A stretch of DNA of 64,000 bases from Gnetum montanum (lineage: Eukaryota > Streptophyta > Gnetopsida > Gnetales > Gnetaceae), in the NCBI GenBank assembly GCA_015680685.1, contig MNCI01022419.1, forward strand, positions 108,387 through 172,386. Reading direction: 5' to 3'. The position numbers were made by a program, and so were the translations under genes. Shown one piece after another: positions 20,800-33,449 of this stretch (positions within the stretch are counted from its first letter, which is position 1; the number at the start of each line of letters is the position of its first letter). Under the pieces are notes generated by a model. That model saw nothing but the letters and a program-made list of their open reading frames with translations. It was not told the origin of the DNA and did no database searches.

Positions 20800-23700
20800 A
20801 ACCCCCTATTTTCATGCTAACCATTGTGGAAGGGATGATCCCTTAACATGGAAGAAACATTTAAAAAAGTTTTCCAAGGTTATTGTGATCGGTTTGTGAC
20901 TTTTGATTACTTACATCTTAGTGCAGTTGACTAAGGAAGGGAATGGACTAGTTTTGGCATCAGTCTTAATGCCTAGGATCCCTTTTTGGAGCATAGAAAC
21001 ATCTTCCATGCTAGATCCAAGCTAAGTAGGGTGGTTCGAACATGGAAACTAAGAAAAATGGATTTTAGGACATCCAAAGGATTAAAACTAGGTTTTCGAG
21101 GCCTTCTCAAGGCAACTCAAGCCCAAATATTTTAAAATTGATCACTTTGGAGGTTGATAAAGGCTAAAAAGTAGGTTTTGAAACTTCACTGCATTGTTTT
21201 CACTTTGGCCAATGTGAATGGAAGGAGGCTTAGAATGGAAAATCCAAATCCAAGCCAAAATAGGATCAAACAAGGCCAAACTAGTAGCTAGAACTTAGAT
21301 CTAGGAGTTGTGCATCCCCTAGATTTGTTTTGAGGCTATTTGAGTTAGTTTTGAGTGCTAAAAGAAGCTGAAATTGATTTTCCCCTTTTTCCACACTAAG
21401 CATGGTGGCCCTAGTGTTGAAGAATGGGGGTGCATTTTTAGGTGGTCTTGGGATGGTTTGGGAGCACATTAGCCAATTTGTTAGACTTCTAGGGCTATAG
21501 GTCATGATTTTCTAAGTTTTTTCCTGATTCTAGTCATGTTTAGAGGTTATTTAAGGGTATCTAAGGTTTCACCCCCTGTTTCCATGCTGGGGGAGTTGCT
21601 CCAACATGGAAGATGGGGGTGGAAGGGTTTTGAAGGCTATGAGATCTTAGGCCTATTTAGCATATAAATTTGGTTTCTAGGAGTGTCATCTTACCATAAA
21701 AAGTGGAAAGATAGCTTCACCCCTTGTTTTCATGCTTCCTAGCATGCAAGGGACCTTCTCCAACATGGATGAAATAAGAATCCTAGATTTGGGCTGGTTT
21801 GAATCACAACTGACTATGCATGTCAATTGCCAAAGTTGTTAGGGTCAAGGGCTAGGGTTTAAGGTAAAATTTTGGTAGTTTTCGATGTTCCTAAGTGGTT
21901 TTTTCTTGGCTTTCCCTTTTTTCTCCACACTAGGGGTAGGGTTCCTAGTGTGGATCCATTTAGGAAGATCAAGGGCGATAGCTTTTTGGCTATTTGGGAT
22001 TAGTTTTACAGGGTTTGAGGGCTCTAGAAGATGCAAACATGGTCCTAGGGTGTACACAAGGTTATCTAGTGTCTATTTGAGGTGTCTAAGGGCATTTTTG
22101 AGTCATCATCAAGTTACCCTTTCATTTCCATGTTGGCTAGCATGGAATAGGTGGCTCCTAGTATGGAAGAAGTAGGGGGATCTATTTTTTTTACTATGTT
22201 TTATCACTTTTGGCCATGCATGTGGGTCTCCAAGGTTAGTAGTATTGATTGTTGATGCTTAGGGTCAAAATTTGGTTATTTCAAGGCTTGTTAGGTGGTT
22301 TTTGGACTCCCCCCTTCCATCCAAACTAGGGTTAAGACCCTCAACATGGATGTGATACTCCTTAGTGTGAAGAATCCAAAGGGGGAAAGTTTGGATTATT
22401 TTAATTGACTACCAGAAATTTGGTGGCTTCCTTAATGGTGGGGTTACTTCTAGAAGTTGGTTTCTATGCAAAATTTAATAATTTTGGCATTCCCCCTTCA
22501 TCTATGGTGGAGTTGAGATGCTTAGCATCAATGAGATTATTTGTAGCATGGAAGAAACTTATGGGATTTATTTTTATTGATTTTTGGCATTTTAGTGGCT
22601 TCCAAAAGACTATCAAGGTTCTAGTACAAGAACAATGCCATTTGACATTTTCTTCATACATCTAGGACCTCCATTGATCTCCCTAGCTACATATATAGCA
22701 TTTCCACATTGGGTAGCCTGGAAGAGGTCTCCCCTAATGTGGATGCACCAAGAATGTTAGATCTAGGCTAATTTGGTAGCCAATCGGCCATGCATATTAG
22801 CTTTTGGGGTTGTCAGTGTCAATAGTCGATACTTGGTGTTAGGATTCACTAGTTTGGAGGCTCCTAGGTATCCCATGAAATCAACCCACCTTCTTCTATG
22901 CTAAGCATGATAGTCGAAGCATGTATGAGAGAGGGATGATAGTTTTATATGATTTTTGGCTACTTTTGAGGCATCTAGAAGCTCTAAAAGGTTCCAGTAG
23001 GGTCTAGGGATCACCAAAGTAGGTCAGTTGACTATTTTAGGTCATAAATGAGGTCTTCTTACATACCCCCTTAGTTTCCAAGCTGGCTACATGTAGGAAA
23101 GCATGGAGGAGAGGTTCACTAGTCTTGAATAGGCTGTAGATGAAAAATCAACTTTTTTATAGGTAAGAGTAAGCTGTGGAGGCTATGAGGGAGTGTTAGG
23201 CTTGAAAAATGGCTACTAGGTAGTTAATTTAGGCAATTTTGGTCATCCCCCATGCATTCACATTGGGGCTAGGATGCTTAGAGTGTATGAGGTCTTCCCT
23301 TAGGTGGGACCACCAAATCCTAAGGTTTCAAGAAGTTTCCACAAAATTTTTTAAGGTCCTAGGGCTACTGGAGGTGACTAGAGTGGTTCTAGGTCATGTG
23401 GGCCTACTCTAAGGGTTAGATTTGGTCTAGATGGGCATTGGAGATTAAGTTCAGGTGTTACACCCTTTGCTCCATATTGGATAGTTTTGCCCCACTATGA
23501 AAACCCAAGATGTCTAGTTTTGACAAGGTCTCACTCCTTTTCAAAGCGTGGGGTTGAATGAGGCAAATTAAAGTTGCCAAAAATGGTAGGAAAGTTTGGT
23601 TTTAAGGGTTTTAGGAGGTGGGAGGCATGGATCCACACTAGGCATGGTATCCCCAACATGGATGCATGAGGGTTAAGTCTTGGACATGATTCTAAGTATC

Positions 23701-23800
23701 CAGGGGCCCATAATCCAAAATTCAAAATTTTGAAAATTAAAGTTATCTCCCACAAATTCTAGCATGGAAAATACTCCCCTCCCCCCCTCTTTGCACTTCA
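20800..23800. repeat. Degenerate ~190-bp-period repeat array of element C
   Basis: About 16 recurrences of a motif of the type CC..TTCCA(T/C)(G/A)CTAGG followed by a (C/T)(T/A)AACATGGA-like half. I see occurrences starting near 20811, 21006, 21201, 21391, 21581, 21731, 21923, 22126, 22310, 22490, 22700, 22891, 23067, 23255, 23467 and 23630; spacings are 150-212, mean about 188. Each motif is an imperfect inverted repeat. Units between the motifs share little obvious identity. D has a matching array at about 53310-55090. Confidence 0.6.
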
Positions 23801-24119
23801 ATGCACTTGGCATTCTAGTGAACTGAATTGGCAACAAGGGTTTGGAGATGGGCGTTTAGGTTTAGATTGGATTTTTATCATCAAATCTTGTAAACAACCA
23901 TTACAAATTGTTATGCCCACACACAATGCATTGAAGGAAACCATCAACCTTTAGTGTGAAATCATCAGATCTTCCCTTCAACTAACGTACAACCTCCAAC
24001 TCATCTAGATTTTAGAGTTTCCCAACGTTGGTGTAATCATGGCGCTAAAGTAATGTGGAGGAGAGAGCAAGAACCCATAGATCTAGAAGGTGGATGAAAA
24101 TGTAGGAAACTTGTATAGA

Positions 24120-25680
24120 CTTCTTAGAATAATTACAATTTAGGCATCATCCTCTACTCATCCAAGTTAGGCCATTTCTAGCCATTTTTTCATTTTTTTT
24201 GGCCATTTTTGTGCTTTTCTAGCTAGGATGGGGTCATTTTATTTAGATCTATGCTCATAAAGGGGATATAATGAATCTTAATGAAATTATTACCTCATGT
24301 TTTGGATATTTCTATTTATATCTAGGGGAATCCCCTATTTTTCCTTTTATATATTTGATTTTCAAAATCATATGTGCTATTTTCATGGTTTTTTCTAAAA
24401 TTTGGGGATAGAGAAATTTTTCTTAAATCTAGGCTTTATTGTTTGTCAAACATTAATTTAAACAAACTCCTACCCCCTTAATTTGGTATTTTTTATGTAT
24501 GTATAAGTTTGTTTGGCTGTTATGGCTTCATTTTATGACTAGAAAAAGTTAGGTTTTATGAATTTTGTAATTATTGGTGCTTTTTTTGTGGAAAAAGCAA
24601 GTAATGTTGTATCATTTCTTAAGAAAATGACTATGTGTTTGAAAAATCTAAGGTTATGAGTTTTGCAAGTTTCATTTAATCTTTCTAATGGTTGTGTTCG
24701 TTTTTGATTTGGATGTGAAATGATAAAGTTATGGCCATTTCAATTACATTATGCAATTAGGGTTTTGTGCCATTTTCAAAATTTCATGAAAATTCACAAA
24801 TTTTTTCCAAGTAAACGTTAGATGTTTAAGCTATGTTTTGGTTATGGGTGTATAGGTTATGATTTCATCTTTCCAACCGAGGTGGAATCACTTCGTTTGT
24901 ATTTGAAATAAATTTTTTATGAGGTTTCTAGTAAACTTGTGCAAAAGTGATGTTTTCTTGTGATAGCTAGGTTATTTTTTGGTTTTTTGTATATACTCTC
25001 AAAATGGTTGTAAATTCATGGCTATGTTACCTATGTATATAAAGCTCATGATTCCAAGATTCTTTCTATGGTGGAATCACTGAAATTAAAGCTAAGATGA
25101 ATTTTTAACAAATTTTTTGCCATGATTGTGCAATTTAGGGCTTTTCCCACAATGGTTGAGTTACTTCTTGGTTTGCTCAATTTTTTGCTAGATTCTCTAA
25201 TATTTTCAAAGTTTTTAATATGGCTATGTAGCTCATGATTTTAGGATTCCAATGGTGGTGGAATCATCAAATTCAAAGCTACGGTTATTTTTTTCAAATT
25301 TTCCCATATAGTTGCACCCATAGAGGTTTTTCTTGGTTGTAACAATGTACCCCTTGGGAATGGGTAGCGTGGACATGCTTAGAAATATTTTCTTGCCCAT
25401 GGCCCATATTCTTAGGGATTTCTAGGAATTTTTGTAATGTTATAAATTTGGTTTTGAAGGTCATAATTAATTTTTACTATTTTTGGTATCATTCATGCTA
25501 TTTGCTATTTTCTAGGCTTTAAATTTGGTTATATGTTGATTGATGTGTTATTTAGGCCATGACACCTTAGCTATGATGTATAAGGCTATGAAAGGTTGTA
25601 ATAGTATTTTTTTGGAATTTCTTGAGAAATTTTGAATAAAACCCTTAGATATTTTTATAGAGGCTAATTTCACCGCTAAC
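24120..25680. other. T-rich non-coding stretch of element C
   Basis: No gene seen. T-rich text with recurring phrases such as GGTGGAATCA(C/T) (24890, 25070, 25260) and TTTTTGGTT. It lies between the first candidate exon and the next coding block of the antisense gene and would be its first intron. D 52400-52870 is shorter and similar in composition on the opposite strand. Confidence 0.45.
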
Positions 25681-28073
25681 TAGGATGTTTTTACAAGCTT
25701 GTCAAAATATTTTAATTAGTTGTGATATTTTTTCTTTTCCATGTAGGGCCTTCTTGAATCCCACACTCATCATCATTCAATTAGTGGGCATTTTATGCTA
25801 CATCAGAAACCTTAAGGCAAACATCCTTTTGCCTAACATAAGCTTGGAGAAGTGCTCTCTATGGTTCCAGCCCGTGGCAAGGGAATTCCTTGGCTACATC
25901 TTATAGAATTTTAGTGTGATGCTATGGTGACACTTGTCTATGGATGTGGTTGGGGTCATAGTGGAGATACTAATGCCTCGAGCATCCAGTATGATCACTA
26001 GGTTCATCATTGATGATCCACCACCTTAGGTAGTAAGGGAAGAAGTAGACATGATTGGCACCTACTACCTCATGAAGATCTAGACCATGCTAGAGTATAG
26101 TTAGTACAATGTTGACAATACTTTGATGGTGGCACACAAAGTCCACACATTGTTTTAGAATCCACCTAGCACCGTATAGCATCTATAGGGGTAAGCATGG
26201 TTATTATGGTGCTTTTATGCTTTTTTAACTTTGTTGGTTAAATTGCCTTTCCTAACTTGTTGATTTTATGAACTTCTTGTAGGCATAGGATCAATGATCA
26301 AGGCCTGAAGGATAATGATCAAACCTTAACAATGACTCAAATTGAATTAGATGTATTTAACAAGGGTCCTTAAATCAACATGTTGTGTATGAATAGTTAA
26401 GAGATGACTTTGGTAGATACACTAAAGATTTTAACCCCATCTACAAGAAGTGTATGGCCAACAAGATGATCCACAACTGTTGGATGGGCTCTAAGAGCAC
26501 CCAGGATCATACCTTTATAGCTAGGACCTTTGCTTGAGCCACACCAAGCAAGAAGAAGAAAGGTAAACATAAGAGTTGTAATTCCTAACGCTTTATGTTT
26601 ACTAAGGTCTTAAGAATTCTATTATTTTAATCTAGCTGTTAGACATGCCTAGTTGATGCTAAACATTTGGTTGTTTTCTTGTAAGACCTTCCACCTCTGC
26701 TAACATCACCTTTTCAGTTTTAAAACATGATGAGGATACCCTCATTCTGAAGTTTGGTGAGGTGATACTAGAATAGGAGTGGCTAAGGGTATAAGCACAT
26801 AGATACATTGAAGTAAATATTAAGTATGCAGGTCTACTTAATATGTTCATGGGACCTATCTCCTTCATCCTTGCTATAGAGTTATTCAATGTCATCGACT
26901 CCTTTGATGAAGAAGTTGATTATTTCAACACCATAGTTCAAGGAATGCTAATTATCATACCCATTGATGAGGGCACCTTTTTAAAACCTATTTAGTATCC
27001 CTGCTGATGGGGCAAAGTTTTCCACCAAAATAGTGAAGGAAGTTGGCCATTGTGAGAAAGTTTTGTGATGGTTCAGTGCTAGCATAGGCCATTCCAAGAT
27101 TTCTGTGGACAACTTCATGAACCCTAAGGAAAATGCATTATATTCTTTATTCAAGTCTCATGTGTTTCCAAAACTATAGTCACAAAAGCAGGTAATTAGG
27201 ATCGCATAGGGGTGGACCTTTAAAAGGGGTTTAACAAGGGCACCAGGTTCAACTGGGTAACTTCTTTGGCTATTGGGCTTTAGGGGGAAATTCTCAAACT
27301 CTGTGATAACTCCTCCACCATAATCCACATGAATTTTGCATTTTTTGTAGGTTATTTAAAGGGGTTTGCAGAGTTCTTGGTGGTGTGGAGAAATGGATGA
27401 TGGGTTGCCCAAGAGCTAGACAAACTTTCTAGGCCTTTGATAAAACACATTTATCCAACCATGTAGGCTAGAAACCCACTAGAGGAGATGGATGATTCAC
27501 TATTTATTACCATCAAGGATCCTGGTGGTAGGTCATGTGAATCTCCTAACAACATAGGGGAGGAGCCTCTCACAATTCTAGCAAGAATCCTAGAGGTCAA
27601 ACGATGACATAGAGAAGTTGAAGAAGAAGCCAAGGCCAAGCTCAAGAGGCCAAAAGAGGAAGCATCGCCAATGTGAGAGAAATCCACCTAAAAGAAGCTT
27701 AACTTTAGTCTTAAGACATCACATTAGGTGGTCATAGGTATGTTTTATCTATGTTTTAAGATATATGACTATGTTATGGTTTCATGTGCTAATATGTTTT
27801 CTATGCTATGGCTATAGACAAGCATCAAGACATGGTGACTCAAGATACCACAGAGGAGAAAGCATAGAGGCATGCAGATGTTGCAGTGAAGGAAGAACAA
27901 AGGTGTGCAAAAGATGTGCTCTTAGAACATCAAGAGGCTAAAGGATTAGCCAACATAGATATAGATGTTATAAACATCATGTTTGGTGAGGTAGTGCCTG
28001 ATACATTTCCCATCATCATCCCAAATGAGAGAGATGAGGAGCTAGGTATGAAAATGTCTCAATGCTTCTCATT

Positions 28074-28415
28074 ATATCCTATGGTTCCAAGTTTGGTTCT
28101 CATTCTAACCATATGATGATTATGATTATGGTAGTTCCTAAGTTACTAGCAAAGGACCCTACCCCTATTCTTTATGTGAAGAAGTGGGCAGAGGTCCCAA
28201 ATAAGATGGAGTTTAAGCATAAGATGGCTAAGGAAATCATTGTTATATCCTATGGTTTTAAGTTTGGTTTTTTTTCTAACCATATGATGATTGTTATGCT
28301 TATTGGAGTTCCTAAGACACTAGTGAAGGCCCCTACTCCTATGCTTTGGGCGAAGTAATGGATAGAAGTCCTAGACAAGATGGAGTTCATGCGTAGGATG
28401 GCTAAGGACAACATT
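28074..28415 (+). repeat. Two tandem 171-bp coding repeats in the antisense gene of C
   Basis: ATATCCTATGGTT at 28074 recurs at 28245. Both units encode ISYG(S/F)KFG..SNHMMI, then VP(K)..(L/V)K.PTP(I/M)L, W.EV..KMEF...MAK. 171 is a multiple of three, so the frame is kept. A third partial copy of the end (RRMAKDNID) follows near 28400. Element D does not have the duplication. Confidence 0.75.
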
Positions 28416-29252
28416 GACTAGTTGCAATATGTTGCACCTGAGATAGGTAAGAACTTCATCTTCTATGATTGAGTGGTTTTGCTATGTTATAGGTTGTGTT
28501 CATGTTATGGATATCTTAGGTTGTAAACTATGTTTATGCTTGTATTTTATGGTTATGAAGTGCCATTTGTGAAGTGGGATCCTAGCATAGGCATGAAGAT
28601 TGACTCCTTGCCAAAGCTTTCCTCTGATATATAGAGTATACCCCTAAATTTGTATGAAATTGCTATTGATCTAGCAATGTCATAGACAAAAACTTCATGG
28701 GAGATGAAGAGGTCCAATGAATCCCTATGGGAGTAGGTTGTGGACTTGAGAGACAAAAATTAATGATAGGAGGAGGTGATTAGGGATCTCTAGGAATGAA
28801 AGGCCTTTATGGAATCCCAAGTGGCTAACTCAAGGAAATTGTAGATCAACTAGATCACATGGGATTACTACTAGCATGCTATCTAGGACAAGGTAGCGCT
28901 ATCATGGGAGATGGTGGAGCAATGAATGTAGATGGATCTCATATCCTAGAAAGTTAATAATTGAAAAGATCACTAGGCTTGGGTCCTAGAGTGGAGTAGG
29001 ACACAAAAGGATCACAAGTGATAGTATAAGGCTGATTGTGAGGCCTACCTAAAGTGGCTCAAAGAGGATTTAGTTGAACAATGTAAGAGAGATCTGTTCA
29101 TTCAAGGGATCTAGGAAAAGAGTGCCTACTAGCTCTTTGAGAGTACTCTCATGGTGGAGAAATTTCCTACTCCTTAGATCACCACTATTGTATGTGAGAC
29201 TTCTATAGCTACTATTACCCAAGCATCACCTACTTGGACCATAGTAGATAGG

Positions 29253-29257
29253 ACTAG
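29253..29257. repeat. Target site duplication of element B, left copy
   Basis: ACTAG directly before the LTR start at 29258; identical to 39307-39311 after the other LTR. Confidence 0.92.
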
Positions 29258-30219
29258 TGATGAGAGTAGTTACTCTAATTATTAGAGTGGTTACTCTAGC
29301 GGTTACTCTAGTAGACATGCTAATTATTAGAGTGGTTACTCTAGTGGTTACTTTAGTAGTTATTCTAATTATTAGAGTGGTTACTCTAGTGGTTACTTTA
29401 GCAATTATTCTAATTATTAGAGTGGTTACTCTAATTATTAGAGTAGTTACTCCCAAGCCAATAAATACAATGCCCAGGCACACAATTGGGAGGAAGTATT
29501 TTAGCAATCAAGTAGCAAAAATCTTATAATTTGTTTGAAAATTTAGAGTATTTTCCAAGTGCCCATAGTAGGAGGTCTAAGTGTGGATGGATCTTTATTC
29601 GAGCATTGTGTACTTGAGCACACCTTGTGTACAGCAATAAAGATGAGCTCTTTGATTCATCCTTGTAACACTTGAGATTTGTTTTCTTACGTATTACTTT
29701 TATTTTATTTTCTTATGCATTTATTTTATTTTATGCACTTTACATTTCTATTATTAGCACAATAATTCATTTTAATCAATTAAGAAAATTGTTAAATTAC
29801 ACAAGCACGACCACTTTGAGCATGCGTGTAATGCTTGGTAACCTAGTAACGATTAGCATTTGGTAATCCTAGCAGTGTTGCACTAGTTCAAGATATGTAC
29901 AGAAAGTGGGAATAGATGCTAGTGTTAGGATTAGTTAGAACTTAGTTAGTGAGTAGTTAAGTTAAATTAGTCACTTAGTTACCTCTCTCCTTCCCTACTA
30001 GTGTAGGACATAAAAACATAAAAGCTATAAAAATCATATGCCTCAAGCTTACTTAACCATACAATCATGACATATAGGTAGCTTAGGAAGAAAACAATCA
30101 ACCAACCCATCCTTGTTCCACAAAGGCACATAAGAACTTAATCCTTGGAATTCAACCGAATCATGTGTGAAACACTCATATTCGTATGGTTGAGTGTAGA
30201 GGTACCTTGCTGCTCATCA
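29258..30219 (+). repeat. 5' LTR of element B
   Basis: 962 bp, TGATGAG/CTCATCA ends. U3 begins with a tandem array of palindromic units (29264-29455), followed by a TATA-like CCAATAAATACA (about 29457-29468; the 3' LTR has CCTATAAATATA). The arms TCTTTATT (29592-29599) and AATAAAGA (29636-29643) are present. U5 has TGCTTGGTAACC and TTTGGTAATCC. The U3 array accounts for most of the ~30-bp length difference from the 3' LTR. Confidence 0.92.
29264..29455 (+). repeat. U3 palindromic minisatellite of the B 5' LTR
   Basis: Units of the type GTTACTCTAATTATTAGAGT alternate with GGTTACTCTAGTGGTTACT. ACTCTAAT-T-ATTAGAGT is a perfect inverted repeat with an 8-bp arm. The corresponding array in the 3' LTR (38384-38535) has fewer units. 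Apparent hydrophobic frames across it on both strands come from the repeat and are not genes. Confidence 0.85.
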
Positions 30220-30220
30220 T

Positions 30221-30238
30221 TGGCACCATTACTAGGGA
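30221..30238 (+). other. Primer binding site of element B (tRNA-Asp type)
   Basis: TGGCACCATTACTAGGGA, one base after the LTR end; the tRNA-Asp complement with four transition-type changes, two of them at CG sites. Confidence 0.88.
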
Positions 30239-30355
30239 CTTAGTTTTTTGTATACTAACTAGAACATAGGAAATCATTCACATCGTTGGAATGAACCCTT
30301 AGGGTTGGTTGAGAAAATAATAAACAAGAATACATTACACACTGAATAGAAAAGT

Positions 30356-32330
30356 ATGTTTTCTTCTTCGTATGAAAGCGCCTCACCACCTAGGTCTGAA
30401 ATAGGAAATAGTCGGTAGCATAATACACATGATGTTGATCTGCCAGTCCCTCAACAAGTTCGAGTGGTATATATTTATCCCAATGAGTATATACCAGACT
30501 TCACCTTTATCCTTCATCAAGATGAACAATTGCATTGGTGAGACTTAAAAGGTAACATAGTGTTACCTCCCAATCGTTCAGTCCCAAGAATGCTTCTTCA
30601 TGCTCTCACACGAATTGGCATGCCGCACTTACACGGAAAATACATTGTGTAAGATCATGACTCAAGAGAATACTATCCCACAGAGGCACAACATCAAAGG
30701 GACTTGCAACAAGAGAGACATCATAAGTCTTTGAAGGGTAAGTGGTCCCAGGATGTCCCACATGTCTTAAGTAAAAATGAGGGTGGTGAACCTACCTTAG
30801 GTAGTCGCCCACACAATGATGTTCCTCCCCTTGACTTTGGCCAAGGGGTTGTGTATCAGAACATTCATTCCACTATTCATAACCTAGGTTTTGATACCCA
30901 CAAGCACAAAGGATCCAAAAAAGGGACACAAACTCATGATGAAGATGGACATTCTGATTGCAATTGTAATCGGGGCTGAGACCGTAGAAGAGAAGGTAGC
31001 AGACACTGTCATGGTGATGGTTTTCCTTCTTCTTCACCTTCATTATCTCCTTCACCCTCTCCTTCAATATCCAGATGTGGTCATAAAGAAAAAGTCCATG
31101 GGGATAAAGGTAGGCAAAGTGGAAGTCATAGACGAAATAGCCAGGAAAAGGAACAAGGGCACTCTAGAGAGTCACGACATAGAAGAAGGAATAGTAGGGA
31201 ACAACGTAGGCATCATAGATTCCATGGATGAGATGATCGTAATGAACCCCTCCTCACTACTCAAAGTATGTTGGACATAACTAAGGTTGTTAGAATTCCA
31301 ACAAGGCATCAGAAAGATAGTAGGCTCAAGAGATTAGATATGAATAACTTCCCACAATTTGAAGGGGGATACAACGCTGATCCTCAAAATTATTTACAAG
31401 AATTCCATGATGCGTGTGCCTTACAGAACATAGAGAATGAATGGAAAAAACTTAAGTTGTTCCCATAGACATTAGTTAAAGAAGAAAAAAGCTAGTACCG
31501 GTCTTTAGAACCAAAATCCACTTGTAGGTGGAGTACTATGTTAGAACTATTTAATGACAAGTACCAAATGTACTCCCAAGTGTCTAACTTGCGAAAGAAA
31601 ATCCAAGGCTAGAAACAAGGAGGACATGAACCCTTGGATGCTACCATGGGCTGATACTATGCACTATTACATCGTTGTACTGGCCATGGTTATTCGCAAA
31701 GGGATCAATTGTTCGTGGAGAAACGAACACTTGGGATTTATGCCCAAGGAAGATTATTCGAGCTTAGGTCCCATCAAATTCAAAGACTATTGGAGAAAGT
31801 TGCTAAGGAAGAAGGTGAGCTACAGAAGAGAGAAAGTGNNNNNNNNNNNNNNNNNNNNAATAGATTTCAAACTATTCTTAAAATAGTAGAGGAGTCTAAA
31901 GAGCAAAGTAGTGAGAAAAGAAAAAAGAAAGAGGCTAAACATGCATGTAGCAAGGGTAAGGGAAACGTTGCCATCATTGAAGAGGTTGTGGATTTGGAAA
32001 CAAACAATGATAGTGGATGTGAGATATGTCAATATGACCATCCTAAGGGATGTTGCCTTGTAATCTCACATCTATAGGAGTTTGGGGTGTATGCACTCAA
32101 CCCATGATTAAACAAAAGGAAAACACCCTAAAGGTTACCTTATCCTCAAGGTAACCCAAGGCAGTTCCACCAAGCCTTAACATATTATCCCAATGGAACT
32201 CCATCACAACCGATTGAGAAATATCAATAGTGGCAACACCCACAATCATTGGGAATGCCACCACTGAGAAAAAACAGTATCCTTACTAGGAACCAGACCT
32301 ATATGGATATTACGTGTAGCAGCCAATCTT
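30356..32330 (+). pseudogene. gag: gag of element B
   Basis: The ATG at 30356 (MFSSSYESASPPRSEIG) lies as in A and G. FTFILHQDEQLHW follows, then a His/Ser/Arg/Glu-rich segment (30690-31250; one copy of the unit doubled in A). The central gag domain follows: LDMNNFPQFEGGYNADPQNY and LQEFHDACALQNIENEWKKL (31340-31460), WSTMLELFNDKYQMYSQVSN (about 31531-31590), then RLLEKVAKEEGELQKRES up to the 20-N gap at 31839. CEICQYDHPKGCC (about 32019-32057) looks like a reduced zinc knuckle. Few frameshifts but many TAG stops. Confidence 0.82.
31839..31858. other. Assembly gap (20 N)
   Basis: Twenty undetermined bases in the gag of element B, in the charged helix after the central gag domain. The true gap size may differ. 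Confidence 0.99.
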
Positions 32331-32490
32331 CCCATGTGACTGTACTAGTCACGTCACTCCTCAACCTCACTACCAAGCCTACGAGTATTATGGGACTCCC
32401 TCTTCTAGAGGAAATATTCTACAAGCATATCATCCTTCTCATCTGGCTACATCTCTTTCACTAATAGCTTCACTACCACCTACTCCCACG

Positions 32491-33312
32491 ATGCAAGGTA
32501 AAATCTCTACCCAGCCGCAACAACGTAATGCCACAAGGGCTATTAACTCTCAACCTACTATTGATTCCAACAACCACATGAAGAAAAGACCTTTCTTTAG
32601 AACCAACATTCCAACCAAGCCCTTGCAATCACAAGCGGCTGATTCCTTAGATGCCTTAGTATCAAGCAAAACTCTAGATCCCCCTTCAACCCAATCACCA
32701 CACTCAATGCATATGGTCATTCTAACACATGCCATCACCAATTGGATCAAAGCTGACCACCTTCCTATGAAATTCTCTAATCCTAGGATTCCTCTGATAT
32801 ACTTACAAATCACTAGAAATGTGTTGTCCAAGGCTCTTTTGGATTTATGTTCCGATGTCTACTTGATTTCTCAAGAAATGTACAAGGCCTGGAACCTGCC
32901 TCCATTGAAAAAGAGCAACATTTGTCTAGAGTTGGCTAACCAATCCATCACTGTCCCATTGGAACTGGTGGAAGACATTGTTACCACTATTTGTTGGTGG
33001 TCATACCTAGCTGACTTCCTAGTGATTCAAGTAAACAACAATAAGGGGGATTTCCTAATCATAATGGGAAGAGCATGGTTAAGCACCATCAACACATGCC
33101 TAGGAATCCACAATCTTTCCCTAGAAATACCAAAGGAAAATACATTCAGAAAGATCAAGAAGAAGAAATTTTTGTGCATCACATACAGTGACACAAGGTG
33201 TAATTGCATGCAGAGGTCATGGTTTGTGCAAAGTTTAGCATTTCCTGCATGCAATCAGTGTGCACAAGTGATTAACATACAAAGATGCCTGTATGTAGTA
33301 ACCACACGATAG
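32491..33312 (+). CDS. pro: Protease region of element B (open frame, probably inactive)
   Basis: Longest intact coding frame of the window (273 codons, though the ATG at 32491 is probably internal to a gag-pro frame). Residues 1-85 are a Pro/Gln/Thr-rich linker. The retropepsin-like part starts near residue 110 with ALLDLCSDVYLISQEMY. Relatives have DLG where this copy has DLC (32842-32850), so the active-site Gly is replaced. Next come ICLELANQSITVPLELVEDI, WSYLADFLVIQV and FLIIMGRAWLSTINTCLGIH. CLYVVTTR before the stop is shared with A. Processing of Gag-Pol would be its role. Preserved length with a changed active site suggests chance survival rather than selection. Confidence 0.78.
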   Translation: MQGKISTQPQQRNATRAINSQPTIDSNNHMKKRPFFRTNIPTKPLQSQAADSLDALVSSKTLDPPSTQSPHSMHMVILTHAITNWIKADHLPMKFSNPRIPLIYLQITRNVLSKALLDLCSDVYLISQEMYKAWNLPPLKKSNICLELANQSITVPLELVEDIVTTICWWSYLADFLVIQVNNNKGDFLIIMGRAWLSTINTCLGIHNLSLEIPKENTFRKIKKKKFLCITYSDTRCNCMQRSWFVQSLAFPACNQCAQVINIQRCLYVVTTR

Positions 33313-33449
33313 AAAGACAACCAGTGGCTGATAACTGATCAAGAAAGCAATTCACTCATATGCATAGAACCAACTAAGGGTTTGACTTTTGCTTACATCG
33401 ATAGCATAGACGCATTAGAGAAAGTCCACCACCAACTTCCAAGTCTTAA

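Noticed and set aside
24120-25680. A MITE or non-LTR element in the T-rich stretch
   Set aside because: No terminal inverted repeats, target duplication, poly(A) tail or RT motif could be seen.
29264-29455. CRISPR-like direct repeats
   Set aside because: Units are immediately tandem, palindromic and lie inside an LTR of a plant retrotransposon; no spacers.
29226-29529. Hydrophobic open frames on both strands rich in VTLIIRV
   Set aside because: They are the translation of the palindromic U3 minisatellite of the B LTR; the same happens at 38366-38615. Frames open on both strands of a short tandem repeat carry no evidence for a gene.
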